A stretch of DNA of 41,393 nt from positions 1 through 41,393 of the forward strand of contig JBBQVO010000005.1 of NCBI GenBank assembly GCA_038211505.1. The letters are read 5' to 3'. A program made the position numbers and the translations under genes. The DNA is from JBBQVO01 sp038211505. Its GTDB lineage: Bacteria; Chloroflexota; Dehalococcoidia; DSTF01; JACRBR01. The notes under the pieces are model-generated. The model was not told the origin of the DNA and did not search any database. It saw nothing but the letters and a program-made list of their open reading frames with translations. Below are positions 26,170 to 33,018 of the stretch, one piece after another (the first letter of the stretch is position 1; each line of letters opens with the position of its first letter).

Positions 26170-26970
26170 ATGACCTACCGGGACCTGCTGTACGACGTGT
26201 CGGATCAGATCGCGACGATCACGCTGAACCGGCCCGATCGGCTCAACGCGATCAGCGGCGGCATGCTGGCGTCGTTCTCGGAGGCGTTTCGCGAGGCCGA
26301 TCACGATCGCGGCGTGCGCGTGATCATCCTCACGGGCGCCGGCAAAGGCTTCTGCGCCGGGCTCGATCTCAAGGAGCAGGGCGACAACGCGAACACCAAT
26401 AGCATCAACGGATCCGGAGGACTGCCGGCGAAGTTTGATCTCGCGAACAGCCCGCCGATCGTGCTGCACCAGACGGACAAGCCGGTGATCTGCGCGCTCA
26501 ACGGCGCCGCCGCCGGCTACGGGCTCGATTTGGCGCTCGGATGCGACATCCGGATCGCCGCCGAAGGCGCGAAGCTCGCGGCCGTGTTCACGAAGCGCGG
26601 CGTGCTGCCAGAGAGCGGCGGCACGTGGCTGCTGCCGCGGCTGCTCGGATGGGAGAAGGCCGCGGAGCTGGCATTCGCCGGCCGCACGTTATCAGCACAG
26701 CAAGCGCTCGAGCTTGGGCTCGTCAGCAGCGTCGTGCCGGCGGAGTCGCTGGTCGAAGCGTCACGCGCGCTGGCGGCGGAGATCGCTGCGAACGCGCCGA
26801 TGGCGGTGCAGGCGACGAAGCGGATGATGCGCCTGTCGCTCGAAGAGACATTCGAGGCGAACGTGCATCACGTCTATCTGCAGCTGTTGCCGCTGTTCCG
26901 GTCGAAGGACTTCACGGAGGGCGTGAAGGCGTTCATCGAGAAGCGGGCGCCGGTGTTTGAGGGGCGCTGA
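26170..26970 (+). CDS. enoyl-CoA hydratase/isomerase family protein
   Basis: A 266-residue crotonase-fold enzyme. The oxyanion-hole segments are GAGKGFCAGLDLKEQG (about residues 56-71) and NGAAAGYGLDLALGCDIRIA (about 111-130). The active-site region has FTKRGVLPESGGTWLLPRLLG with a Glu at the usual acid/base position. It would add water to, or isomerise, an enoyl-CoA in fatty-acid or aromatic degradation; the chain and reaction type cannot be told. The start is fixed by AAGGAG 6 bp before the ATG at 26170. It has no operon partners: an MFS gene diverges upstream and csrA converges downstream. Confidence 0.92.
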   Translation: MTYRDLLYDVSDQIATITLNRPDRLNAISGGMLASFSEAFREADHDRGVRVIILTGAGKGFCAGLDLKEQGDNANTNSINGSGGLPAKFDLANSPPIVLHQTDKPVICALNGAAAGYGLDLALGCDIRIAAEGAKLAAVFTKRGVLPESGGTWLLPRLLGWEKAAELAFAGRTLSAQQALELGLVSSVVPAESLVEASRALAAEIAANAPMAVQATKRMMRLSLEETFEANVHHVYLQLLPLFRSKDFTEGVKAFIEKRAPVFEGR

Positions 26971-27029
26971 CCGGGATCACGAGCCCGGGCGCCGAATCAC
27001 TGATCAATGATCAGGATCATGCGCGCTTC

Positions 27030-27072
27030 GGCCGGCGGGAGAGGTCGTGAGACTTCTGGCCGCCCGCCGGCC
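27030..27072. terminator. long hairpin between convergent enoyl-CoA hydratase and csrA genes
   Basis: A 10-bp perfect stem, GGCCGGCGGG with CCCGCCGGCC (27030-27039, 27063-27072), around a 23-nt loop. It lies midway between two gene ends facing each other. No T run follows on either strand, so termination is inferred from position. Confidence 0.4.
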
Positions 27073-27097
27073 GATGCGCGTCGGGACCGCGGCGCTG

Positions 27098-27322
27098 TTA
27101 GCTCGCCTTCGATTGGCTGGCCATGCCGGGTGACGCTGGGTCCTCGTCATCCACCATGCCAGGGTTCTCCAATTCGGCGATCAACTCCTGCCGCATGACC
27201 TTCACGTCGCCGGGTGCGGTGATGCCGAGCTTGACGCGGTCGCGCTCCACGCTCAGCACCTTCACCCAGATATCGCCCTCGATCCAGATACCCTGCTGGA
27301 CCTTGCGTACGAGAATAAGCAT
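27098..27322 (-). CDS. csrA: carbon storage regulator, RNA-binding translational repressor
   Basis: A 74-residue CsrA/RsmA protein: MLILVRKVQQGIWIEGDIW, then VLSVERDRVKLGITAP and VMRQEL match the family through the five strands and the C-terminal helix, including the Arg in the RNA-binding edge (DRVKLG). It acts as a dimer that binds GGA in RNA hairpin loops and blocks or stabilises messages. The last 20 residues are an acidic, poorly conserved tail. Its usual partners, fliW and flagellar genes, are not in the window. An AAGGA ribosome site lies 8 bp before the ATG. It has a long leader with a strong promoter and a GGA hairpin on the start codon (see those entries), suggesting self-control. 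Confidence 0.95.
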   Translation of the reverse strand: MLILVRKVQQGIWIEGDIWVKVLSVERDRVKLGITAPGDVKVMRQELIAELENPGMVDDEDPASPGMASQSKAS

Positions 27323-27328
27323 CCTGCT
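27318..27328 (-). promoter_or_regulatory. GGA-loop hairpin overlapping the csrA start codon (probable CsrA autoregulatory site)
   Basis: On the csrA message AGCA-GGA-TGCT forms a perfect 4-bp stem with GGA as the loop, and the ATG start is inside it. A second GGA lies in the ribosome site (AAGGA). CsrA family proteins bind GGA presented in hairpin loops, often covering their own ribosome site. Confidence 0.55.
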
Positions 27329-27341
27329 GGTCCTTGATTTC

Positions 27342-27356
27342 TACCCATCTCGGGTA
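27342..27356 (-). promoter_or_regulatory. hairpin in the csrA leader
   Basis: TACCC-atctc-GGGTA, a 5-bp perfect inverted repeat, lies 19 bp upstream of the csrA ATG. In the RNA it would put GAGAU in the loop. Its role is unknown. Confidence 0.3.
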
Positions 27357-27532
27357 TGCGTTCGCCTTCCCTTGCACTCCCCCGAGAGACGCCTCGGCAT
27401 GCTGTCTCGCGTGAATCGGCTACCTAAGCTTGACATGACTGGCTGATTTCGGCTAATTAGGAACTCGGATGCCAGATGTCTGAAGCCGGTAATGTGATGC
27501 CACACCCACGTTGCCGGAAATAGATTGCTGGT

Positions 27533-27561
27533 ATCCTACTTCTGTTATTGACGCGTGTCAA
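27533..27561 (-). promoter_or_regulatory. strong sigma70-type promoter for csrA
   Basis: On the minus strand TTGACA (27556-27561) is followed after exactly 17 bp by TAGGAT (27533-27538). This predicts a start near 27526 and a leader of about 200 nt before csrA. It is the best promoter match in this intergenic stretch (27323-27636), which holds no gene. Confidence 0.65.
27548..27561. promoter_or_regulatory. dyad TTGAC-N4-GTCAA overlapping the csrA -35 box (possible operator)
   Basis: A perfect 5-bp inverted repeat with a 4-bp centre covers the -35 hexamer of the csrA promoter, 75 bp upstream of a divergent winged-helix regulator gene. Binding of that regulator here would control csrA and possibly its own gene. 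Confidence 0.4.
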
Positions 27562-27636
27562 CCGGTTTGCACGCGATTTTTCGGGCGAATTTTGCACAGG
27601 TCGACGGTCAGATCAGGCGCGTCAGGAGGTCGACTG

Positions 27637-27996
27637 ATGACGGCATCGAGGTGGGGGCTGCTGACGAACCACGCGCTCGTGCTAATTCACGTGATCGAGC
27701 ATCCGCGATCGACGCTGCGTGACATCTCGGACGCCGTCGGCGTCACTGAGCGCGCGGCGCTCTCGCTCTTGCGGGCTCTGGAGGCCGACAGCATCATCGC
27801 CCGCCGCAAAGAGGGCCGCCGCAACGTCTACACCGTCGATGTCGATGCGTTGATGGCGTACCGCAGCCAGGGCAAGTACAGCATCTCCCAGATCGCCAAC
27901 GGCCTCTTCGCGCTAGCCGGCCGCATCCCCGGCACCGATCTCCCCCCCGGTATGCAGCTAATGCACTCGCGCGACTCCTCACCGCCGCCGGGTTGA
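27637..27996 (+). CDS. winged-helix transcriptional regulator (MarR/ArsR-like fold)
   Basis: A 119-residue protein. Residues 8-75 form a winged helix: TNHALVLIHVIEHPRSTLRD, then ISDAVGVTERAALSLLRALE as the helix-turn-helix, and IIARRKEGRRNVYTVD as the wing. The rest is a short helix and a Pro/Ser-rich tail; no ligand domain is visible. The ATG at 27637 has a near-ideal AGGAGG site 7 bp upstream, so the open frame upstream (back to 27511) is not used. It diverges from csrA, and a dyad overlaps the csrA -35 box, so regulation of csrA is a reasonable guess. It resembles small DNA-binding proteins annotated as MarR-family in Actinobacteria and Chloroflexota. Confidence 0.8.
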   Translation: MTASRWGLLTNHALVLIHVIEHPRSTLRDISDAVGVTERAALSLLRALEADSIIARRKEGRRNVYTVDVDALMAYRSQGKYSISQIANGLFALAGRIPGTDLPPGMQLMHSRDSSPPPG

Positions 27997-28058
27997 GGGG
28001 ATCGCCGGTCACAATCCCACCGCCGACCACTGTCATTCTGACCGCCCACCGCCACACA

Positions 28059-28092
28059 ATGTCATTCCGAGCGCAGCCGAGGAATCTCTCCG
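28059..28092 (+). repeat. dispersed repeat, GTCATTCCGAGCGCAGCCGA family
   Basis: One copy of the unit that also forms both ends of the GIY-YIG element at 28191-28651; here it continues GGAATCTCTCC. A shorter relative (TGTCATTCTGA) lies at 28031-28041. This wording is widespread as a dispersed repeat in many bacterial genomes. The 28.0-28.2 kb stretch has no gene. Confidence 0.65.
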
Positions 28093-28190
28093 GAGTCACG
28101 ACAAAAAGTAGTCAACCACGAGTGCCGCAGCGGCGGCTCTCTGAACATCACTTCGTCGGCGCGCAGCCGGGGTCCCGAGTCACCGCCGCC

Positions 28191-28651
28191 AACTGTCATT
28201 CCGAGCGCAGCCGAGGAACCGCAGGTGCTGGTGGTATTCTGCGATGTCACCACAAGAGCAGCACTACGACGACTGCTGCCGTGGCTGACGACGATCATTC
28301 TTCTCGAAACCACTCCGCGCTCAAGTCGCTCCACGTCGCGTTCACGGACTCGATCAACCACACCTTCTTTTCACGGCGCCAACGCTTGAGTTGCTTTTCA
28401 CGCGCGATCGCGACGTTGACGTCAGGTGTGTCCTCGAAGTACACAAGGCTCGTCGTGTCGTTTCGCGACGAGAAACCGTCGCCGTCGCCGCGCTTGTGCT
28501 GCTCGACGCGGCGGCCGATGTTGCTCGTGACGCCGATGTAGATCACGCGCGACCGGCTCGCCATGATGTAGACGTGATACTGCTTGTGTAGTGCTATCGG
28601 AGAGATACCACGGGCACCTGCGGTTCCTCGGCTGCGCTCGGAATCACAGTT
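28191..28651. mobile_element. putative mobile unit: GIY-YIG nuclease gene between long inverted repeats
   Basis: The left end (28191-28237, plus) and right end (28605-28651, minus) are inverted copies of each other. Of the first 47 nt, 44 match, beginning AACTGT.ATTCCGAGCGCA and running on through CCGAGGAACCGCAGGTGC. Weaker similarity continues inward for about 25 nt (..CGAT....AC, then AGCAG). A GIY-YIG gene fills most of the 461-bp unit. The layout (terminal inverted repeats around one nuclease gene) is that of a small mobile element. No target-site duplication was identified. Confidence 0.5.
28295..28564 (-). CDS. small GIY-YIG nuclease (UPF0213-like), possibly 5'-incomplete
   Basis: An 89-residue GIY-YIG domain: YIGVTSNIGRRVEQHKRG (9-26), then SLVYFEDTPDVNVAIAREKQ with catalytic-type Glu56, and KRWRREKKVWLIE. 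The first half of the signature (the VYI of HVYIM) lies immediately before the only usable ATG. In frame upstream the DNA reads KQYHVYI and stays open but has no ATG, GTG or TTG before it runs into the flanking inverted repeat. So this copy either starts at a non-standard codon, has lost its start codon, or works from the internal Met without its first strand. Such proteins nick DNA. The gene lies inside the inverted-repeat unit 28191-28651. Confidence 0.75.
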   Translation of the reverse strand: MASRSRVIYIGVTSNIGRRVEQHKRGDGDGFSSRNDTTSLVYFEDTPDVNVAIAREKQLKRWRREKKVWLIESVNATWSDLSAEWFREE

Positions 28652-28720
28652 ATGGTGCGGCTCGGAACGATATCTTCTCTCGGCCGCTATCCGCTATCCG
28701 CTATCCAACAGCCAACCGCC

Positions 28721-29341
28721 CTACGCCCGCGCCGGACGCTTCATGGTCCAGTAGTGCGGGCCGTTGTCGGGGAGATCGCTCTCGACGACGACGGCGAAGC
28801 CGTGACGTTGGTAGAACGGGACGTTGATCTGCTTCTGCGTCTCGAGATAGCACGGCAGCCGATCGGCGTCCGCGCGGGCGAGGATCGGTTGGATGAGCGC
28901 GCCGCCGACGCCTTGGCCCTGACGCGGCGGATCGACGCCGAGCAGCATCAGGTACCAGTGCTTCTCCGGAACGGCTTCTTCGTGCAGATGATCGAAGATG
29001 CTGATTACCTTGTTGAAGCGCCCGAACGACTTCATGCCGAACTTGAACGGCGCCAGCAGCATGCCCGTCGCGATCATCCGCGACATCGGCATCTTCGTCT
29101 CGCCCGGCGGTAGCCAGACGGCATTGCCGGCGATCGTGTCAGATGTCGTGTAGACCTCGCCGTACTTGTGGCCGTAGGTCGCGCCTTTGGTCATGAACCA
29201 CGGCAGCGCCGTCGCTCGCTTGCTCTCGTCAGCAAGGATGTAGTTCATCAGCGGATCATCCTCAAACGCCCGCGCGAGCACGCGCCCGGACTCCGCGATC
29301 TGTGCCTCCGTCATCCGCACAACCTGCGTCGCGATCGCCAT
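28721..29341 (-). CDS. GNAT-family N-acetyltransferase
   Basis: A 206-residue GNAT protein. The acetyl-CoA binding motif A is LLGVDPPRQGQGVGGALI (about 133-150), with the Q/R-x-x-G-x-G core at 141-146, followed by CYLETQKQINVPFYQRHGF, the usual motif B. The region before it (SGRVLARAFEDDPLMNYIL) is common in acetyltransferases of unknown substrate found near antibiotic or detoxification genes. The ATG has AGGAGG 7 bp upstream (AGGAGGAATAG). It is probably monocistronic. Confidence 0.9.
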   Translation of the reverse strand: MAIATQVVRMTEAQIAESGRVLARAFEDDPLMNYILADESKRATALPWFMTKGATYGHKYGEVYTTSDTIAGNAVWLPPGETKMPMSRMIATGMLLAPFKFGMKSFGRFNKVISIFDHLHEEAVPEKHWYLMLLGVDPPRQGQGVGGALIQPILARADADRLPCYLETQKQINVPFYQRHGFAVVVESDLPDNGPHYWTMKRPARA

Positions 29342-29406
29342 CTATTCCTCCTCGCGTAGTGAAAGATGCCCGTTCCCAGTTTACCGCCCCGATCGTCATC
29401 CACGGA

Positions 29407-29521
29407 GGGGGACGATCCACGGAGGACACAGAGAGCATAGAAATTAGTAGGGTGGCGCCGCCAACCAATCTCGTCCTTTGTCGCTCCGTTCTGTGCTCTC
29501 CGTGTCCTCTGTGGATCCCCC
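29407..29521. repeat. 115-bp inverted repeat of the GGATCCAC-AGGACACAG family (MITE-like)
   Basis: The left arm 29407-29437 (GGGGGACGATCCACGGAGGA, then CACAGAGAGCA) and right arm 29494-29521 (TGCTCTCCGTGTCCTCTGTG, then GATCCCCC) are inverted, near-identical copies around a 56-bp centre with no gene. The same unit occurs singly at 11909-11932. The rest of 29342-29751 holds only the leader of the following gene. Confidence 0.55.
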
Positions 29522-29710
29522 CCCCTCGCGGACGGGTGGCGGATGGACATAACAACGACGTGTGCACAACGCCTCGCGAAACGTTGCAACGGCGAGCGCC
29601 ATCCGGCGCGAAACGCGAATATTTCATGCGGTTTTTACACATTCGTGTTAACCTACCGCCCGAAATGGTCGTTCTACGACCGCACGCCGAATTTCAATCG
29701 CCCCGCACGG

Positions 29711-29725
29711 GACGCAAGAGGCGTC
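29711..29725 (+). promoter_or_regulatory. hairpin just upstream of the ribosome site of the first secreted-protein gene
   Basis: GACGC-aagag-GCGTC, a 5-bp perfect stem, ends 15 bp before the AGGAGGAG ribosome site. It could modulate translation. It is not a recognised c-di-GMP riboswitch. Confidence 0.25.
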
Positions 29726-29751
29726 TCAGACATCTCTTAGGAGGAGTAGAC

Positions 29752-31374
29752 TTGAAGAAACGACTGGTCGGCGCCGTATTCGCCCTCGCAGCCATCGCGG
29801 CATTTGCGGGCACGTGTTCGGTCACCCACATCGCACTGACGCTCATCGGCACACACGACACCTTCGCCGGCCAGATCGACAACAACTCCGGCGTCAACAT
29901 CCTCGAACATCAGATCCGGGTCACGTTCCTGGACTCCAGCAACAACGTCGTCCAGACGACGACCGCGACCCCATGCCTGCGCTCGCTGCAAAATGGCCGC
30001 TCCGACTTCTTCTCGGTCGCCAGCTCGGCCTCCGACACCTCGACCTCGACCGGTCTCGCCAGGCTCGCGAACTACGCCGAGGACACGAACTTCAAGATCG
30101 GCACGACGGTCAGCGGCAGCGTGACGATCGACAACATCGCCGTCAACCGCAGCACGACGACGCTGACGGTCAGCGGCGACATCACGAACACCGCCTCCAA
30201 CCAACTCTTCAGCCCGCACGTCTGCGTCGTCGTCCGTGACAGCTCCGGCGCTGTCATCGTCGTCGCCTCCGATACTGGCAGCGGAACCCTTGCGACGAGC
30301 GGCACGAGCGCGAAGTACCACTTCATCGTCTCGCCCTCAGTGCCTGATAACTCGACCGCCTCGACGGTAGACGTGTGGGTCGACGGCCTCGACAACAGCT
30401 CAAGCGGCACCCCGATCACGCCGATCTCGAACACCGGCATCAGCGTAACGAACGGCACGACCGCTTCGAAGCTCAGCTTCACGACGACGCCCGCCGGCAC
30501 GATCACGGGCGGTGTCGCCTTTCCGACGCAGCCGTCCGTTACCGTCAAGCTTTCGGATGGCACCACGACGGACACCGGCAGCGTCGCACCCGTCACCCTG
30601 AGCATCAAGAGCGGCACAGGCACCGCCGGCGCCACGCTCACCTGCGATGCCAACCCGAAGGCCGCCGTTGCCGGCATCGATACCTTCACCGGCTGCAAGA
30701 TCGATAAGAGCGGCACCGGCTACGTCCTCGTCGCGACGAGTGGAACCGCGACCGCCGAGAGCAGCCCCTTCAACGTCGTTGCCGGCCCGGCCACAAAGGT
30801 GGCGTTCTCGCCGCAGCCGGGTGGCGCCACGGCAACCACGGATCTCAGCACACAACCGTCGGTTCTCATTCAGGATGCCGGTGGCAACACTGTCACGACG
30901 GGCACTGACTCCACCAAGACCGTTACCCTCGGCATCGCAACCGGCACCGGCGGCGCAGTCCTGTTGTGCGACCAGCCGTCTAACGCTATCGCCGCGGTGG
31001 CGGGCGTTGCGGCCTTCACGGGTTGCCAGGTCAACCTGATCGGCACCTACACGCTGAACGCCAACGCTCTGGCGCTGACCATTGGCCTGAGCAGTAGCTT
31101 CAACATTACAGGCGGCGCTCAGACGATCACGTTTGCGGCGATTAACGATCAGGCCGCCGGAGCCTTCCCGTTGACCCTCCCGTTACCGACTTCTACCTCG
31201 ACGCTAGATGTAACACTGACAAGCAATACGACGAGCGTTTGCACAGTCGATTCCCCGACGCACGTTGTAACGCGGGTTGCGGCTGGTACTTGCACGATCG
31301 TCGCGTCGCAAGCCGGAGACGCGACCTACGCACCCGCAACGCCAGTGACTCGTACTTTCATGATCACGTCCTAG
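29752..31374 (+). CDS. secreted protein with conserved N-terminal domain and Ig-like repeats
   Basis: 540 residues from a TTG start fixed by AGGAGGAG 5 bp upstream. Residues 1-21 are a signal peptide (KKRLVGAVFALAAIAAFA), probably cut after AFA before GTC. Residues 21-225 form a beta-rich domain shared with the next gene, with three conserved Cys (GTCSV, PCLRSLQNG, VCVVVRDSS). Two repeats of about 100 residues follow (SKLSFTTTPAG..TQPSVTVKLSDG and TKVAFSPQPGG..TQPSVLIQDAGG), each with a Cys pair. The last 80 residues are a bacterial Ig-like repeat (TITFAAINDQ, then CTIVASQAGDATYAPATPV). There is no anchor. It is probably an exported cell-surface or matrix protein; the function is unknown. Confidence 0.8.
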   Translation: MKKRLVGAVFALAAIAAFAGTCSVTHIALTLIGTHDTFAGQIDNNSGVNILEHQIRVTFLDSSNNVVQTTTATPCLRSLQNGRSDFFSVASSASDTSTSTGLARLANYAEDTNFKIGTTVSGSVTIDNIAVNRSTTTLTVSGDITNTASNQLFSPHVCVVVRDSSGAVIVVASDTGSGTLATSGTSAKYHFIVSPSVPDNSTASTVDVWVDGLDNSSSGTPITPISNTGISVTNGTTASKLSFTTTPAGTITGGVAFPTQPSVTVKLSDGTTTDTGSVAPVTLSIKSGTGTAGATLTCDANPKAAVAGIDTFTGCKIDKSGTGYVLVATSGTATAESSPFNVVAGPATKVAFSPQPGGATATTDLSTQPSVLIQDAGGNTVTTGTDSTKTVTLGIATGTGGAVLLCDQPSNAIAAVAGVAAFTGCQVNLIGTYTLNANALALTIGLSSSFNITGGAQTITFAAINDQAAGAFPLTLPLPTSTSTLDVTLTSNTTSVCTVDSPTHVVTRVAAGTCTIVASQAGDATYAPATPVTRTFMITS

Positions 31375-31397
31375 TCAGCCGATTGGGATAGGGAAAA

Positions 31398-31428
31398 GGG
31401 GCTCGCCGACATTGATTCGGCGAGCCCC
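31398..31428 (+). terminator. strong hairpin after the first secreted-protein gene
   Basis: A 12-bp perfect stem, GGGGCTCGCCGA with TCGGCGAGCCCC, around a 7-nt loop, starts 23 bp past the stop codon. The plus side lacks a good T run (TCCACAAC). It probably ends or processes the transcript, separating the two paralogous genes. Confidence 0.65.
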
Positions 31429-31566
31429 TCCACAACACGACCCACGACCGCCCCGGCAACATGTTGCGATCCCGTGAAACCGCGCCTCTCGTAGCTTCAA
31501 TCGCCGAAGTGGTATTGCCGTCCGATCACGGGCTCGTTACACATGAAGTGTCACGATTGTGTCACT

Positions 31567-31597
31567 GTGAACGTACGCTGTTGGACGTGACGTTCAC
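31567..31597. promoter_or_regulatory. inverted repeat upstream of the second secreted-protein gene
   Basis: GTGAACGT (31567-31574) and ACGTTCAC (31590-31597) are perfect inverted copies 15 bp apart. The direct repeat GTGTCAC occurs just before them at about 31548 and 31559. The 407-bp gap 31375-31781 otherwise holds no gene; a control region for the downstream gene is likely. Confidence 0.35.
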
Positions 31598-31781
31598 TCG
31601 ATCGACACCGACACATGCGAGACTGAGACGACCGAGGCCCGAACTCGTCGTACGTAGTTCGGGGCGGAATGGCCCCAATAACCGGGCCGCAACGATAGGC
31701 GGCCGGCCTGAAGGTTCCGAACTCGTCCCGGGGACGACGTTCGGGATGGGCGCGCACGTTTGCAAGAGGAGAACCCCGCAG

Positions 31782-32672
31782 ATGAAAAAACGACTCGTAG
31801 CAGCCATCTTTGGCATCGCCGCCCTGGCCGCGTTCGCCGGCACCTGTACCGTCGTCAACGTTTCACTCCAGTCGCTCAGCGGCGGCAATGAGACGTTCGC
31901 CGGCGAACTGGCGAACTCGTCCGGCGTCAACATTCTGGAGCACCAGTTCAAGGTCTCGTTCCTCGACAGCAACGGCGTTGTCGTCGACACGCAGACGAAG
32001 GACGGCTGCCTGCGCTCGCTGCAGGACGGCACGTCGGACTTCTTCGCGGCGACGAGCAGCCAATCCGCGTCCACGACGAACGTGGGCCTCGCGCGCCTGG
32101 CGAACTTCGCCGAAGACACGAACTTCAAGATCGGTACCGTCGACAGCAGCGACATCAGCGTCACCGTGACCGGCGTCTCCCGCTCGACGACGACGCTGAC
32201 CGTCACCTTCACGGTGCACAACAACAGCTCGACGCGGCTCAACAGCCCGGTCGCCTGCATCGTCGTGCGCGACAGCAGCAACCACGTGCTGACGGTGCTC
32301 AAGGTCACGGGACTCCCTGACCTCACGACGACCACCTACACGAGCCCGCCGCAGACGATCACAGTGCCCGACAACACGTCGCTCGTCGATCACGTCGACG
32401 TGTACGTGGACGGCCTGAGCGACAGCAGCGGAAACCCCGTCCGCCCGCAGTCCGACACCGGCAACTCGGTGACCGTTGGCACGCCGACGGCAACCGCGAC
32501 CGGCACGGCCGTGCCGACCAACACGCCGACGGGTGCGCAAATGACCGCGACGGCGCAAGCCGGCCCAACGCAGACCTCAGTTGCCGCAACGGCAGTCGTC
32601 GCAACGCAGACCGCAGGAGCGGGTGCAACTCAGACGGCTATTGTGTCCGGTACCCAAACCGCGACCCCGTAA
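31782..32672 (+). CDS. secreted protein, paralogue of the upstream gene, with Thr/Ala/Pro-rich tail
   Basis: 296 residues from an ATG with GAGGAG 10 bp upstream. The signal peptide (KKRLVAAIFGIAALAAFA) and first 225 residues closely match the upstream gene, including all three Cys (GTCTV, GCLRSLQDG, ACIVVRDSS) and the LARLANFAEDTNFKIGT block. Instead of Ig-like repeats, the C-terminal 65 residues are a Thr/Ala/Gln/Pro tail (TPTATATGTAVPTNTPTG type) common in exported Chloroflexota proteins and likely O-glycosylated or a flexible spacer. There is no membrane anchor or sorting motif. The pair probably arose by tandem duplication followed by exchange of C-terminal modules. The function is unknown. 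Confidence 0.8.
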   Translation: MKKRLVAAIFGIAALAAFAGTCTVVNVSLQSLSGGNETFAGELANSSGVNILEHQFKVSFLDSNGVVVDTQTKDGCLRSLQDGTSDFFAATSSQSASTTNVGLARLANFAEDTNFKIGTVDSSDISVTVTGVSRSTTTLTVTFTVHNNSSTRLNSPVACIVVRDSSNHVLTVLKVTGLPDLTTTTYTSPPQTITVPDNTSLVDHVDVYVDGLSDSSGNPVRPQSDTGNSVTVGTPTATATGTAVPTNTPTGAQMTATAQAGPTQTSVAATAVVATQTAGAGATQTAIVSGTQTATP

Positions 32673-32696
32673 AGTCCGAAAAGTCGACTACGAGAG

Positions 32697-32731
32697 AAGG
32701 GCGGCCGAAAGGCCGCCCTTCTTGTTGTGCG
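32697..32731 (+). terminator. intrinsic terminator
   Basis: A 10-bp perfect stem, AAGGGCGGCC with GGCCGCCCTT, closed by a GAAA tetraloop and followed by CTTGTTGTG. It lies 25 bp past the stop of the second secreted-protein gene. Confidence 0.85.
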
Positions 32732-32780
32732 GGGATCTCACCCCCGGCTTTTCTCCTGCGGCGAATCTTCGACGGCCACT

Positions 32781-32820
32781 CCTCTCCGACGCGGAGAGGG
32801 GGCTTGGTTGGGGGAGTTGT
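32781..32820. repeat. dispersed repeat with CCTCTCCG-acg-CGGAGAGG palindrome
   Basis: An 8-bp perfect palindrome followed by GGGCTTGGTTGGGGGAGTTG. This composition is familiar as a dispersed intergenic repeat in several GC-rich genomes. Only one copy is in the window. The 346-bp gap 32673-33018 holds this, the terminator and a REP-type element, but no gene. Confidence 0.35.
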
Positions 32821-32879
32821 TGTGCGTTGAGCGCGCTTGGCGCTCGGCCGCGTAGTGGGCGCGATCGTCGGACAAGGTC

Positions 32880-32905
32880 GTAGGGACGCAGCTTTAGCTC
32901 CGTCC
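32880..32905 (+). repeat. GTAG-headed palindrome (REP-type)
   Basis: GTAG (32880-32883) followed by GGACG-c-AGCT-tt-AGCT-c-CGTCC (32884-32905), a nearly perfect stem. It has the same head as the other elements but a different stem sequence. Confidence 0.5.
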
Positions 32906-33018
32906 GTGCCGCGTTTGAGCGCGAGTGTCGCATTGCGAGACGAGCGCTCGTAGCATCGTAGGCGCGTCCGGAATGACGACTGCGCCACCGACTCTACGGG
33001 GCAAAGACAGTGCGGCCG

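Noticed and set aside
27098..27322. Flagellar context for csrA
   Set aside because: csrA often neighbours fliW and flagellin genes, but none are present here, so no motility role is assigned.
29700..29750. c-di-GMP riboswitch upstream of the first secreted-protein gene, suggested by GGGACGCAAGAGGCGTC
   Set aside because: Only a short hairpin resembles part of the GEMM motif; the remaining conserved segments and the three-helix junction are missing.
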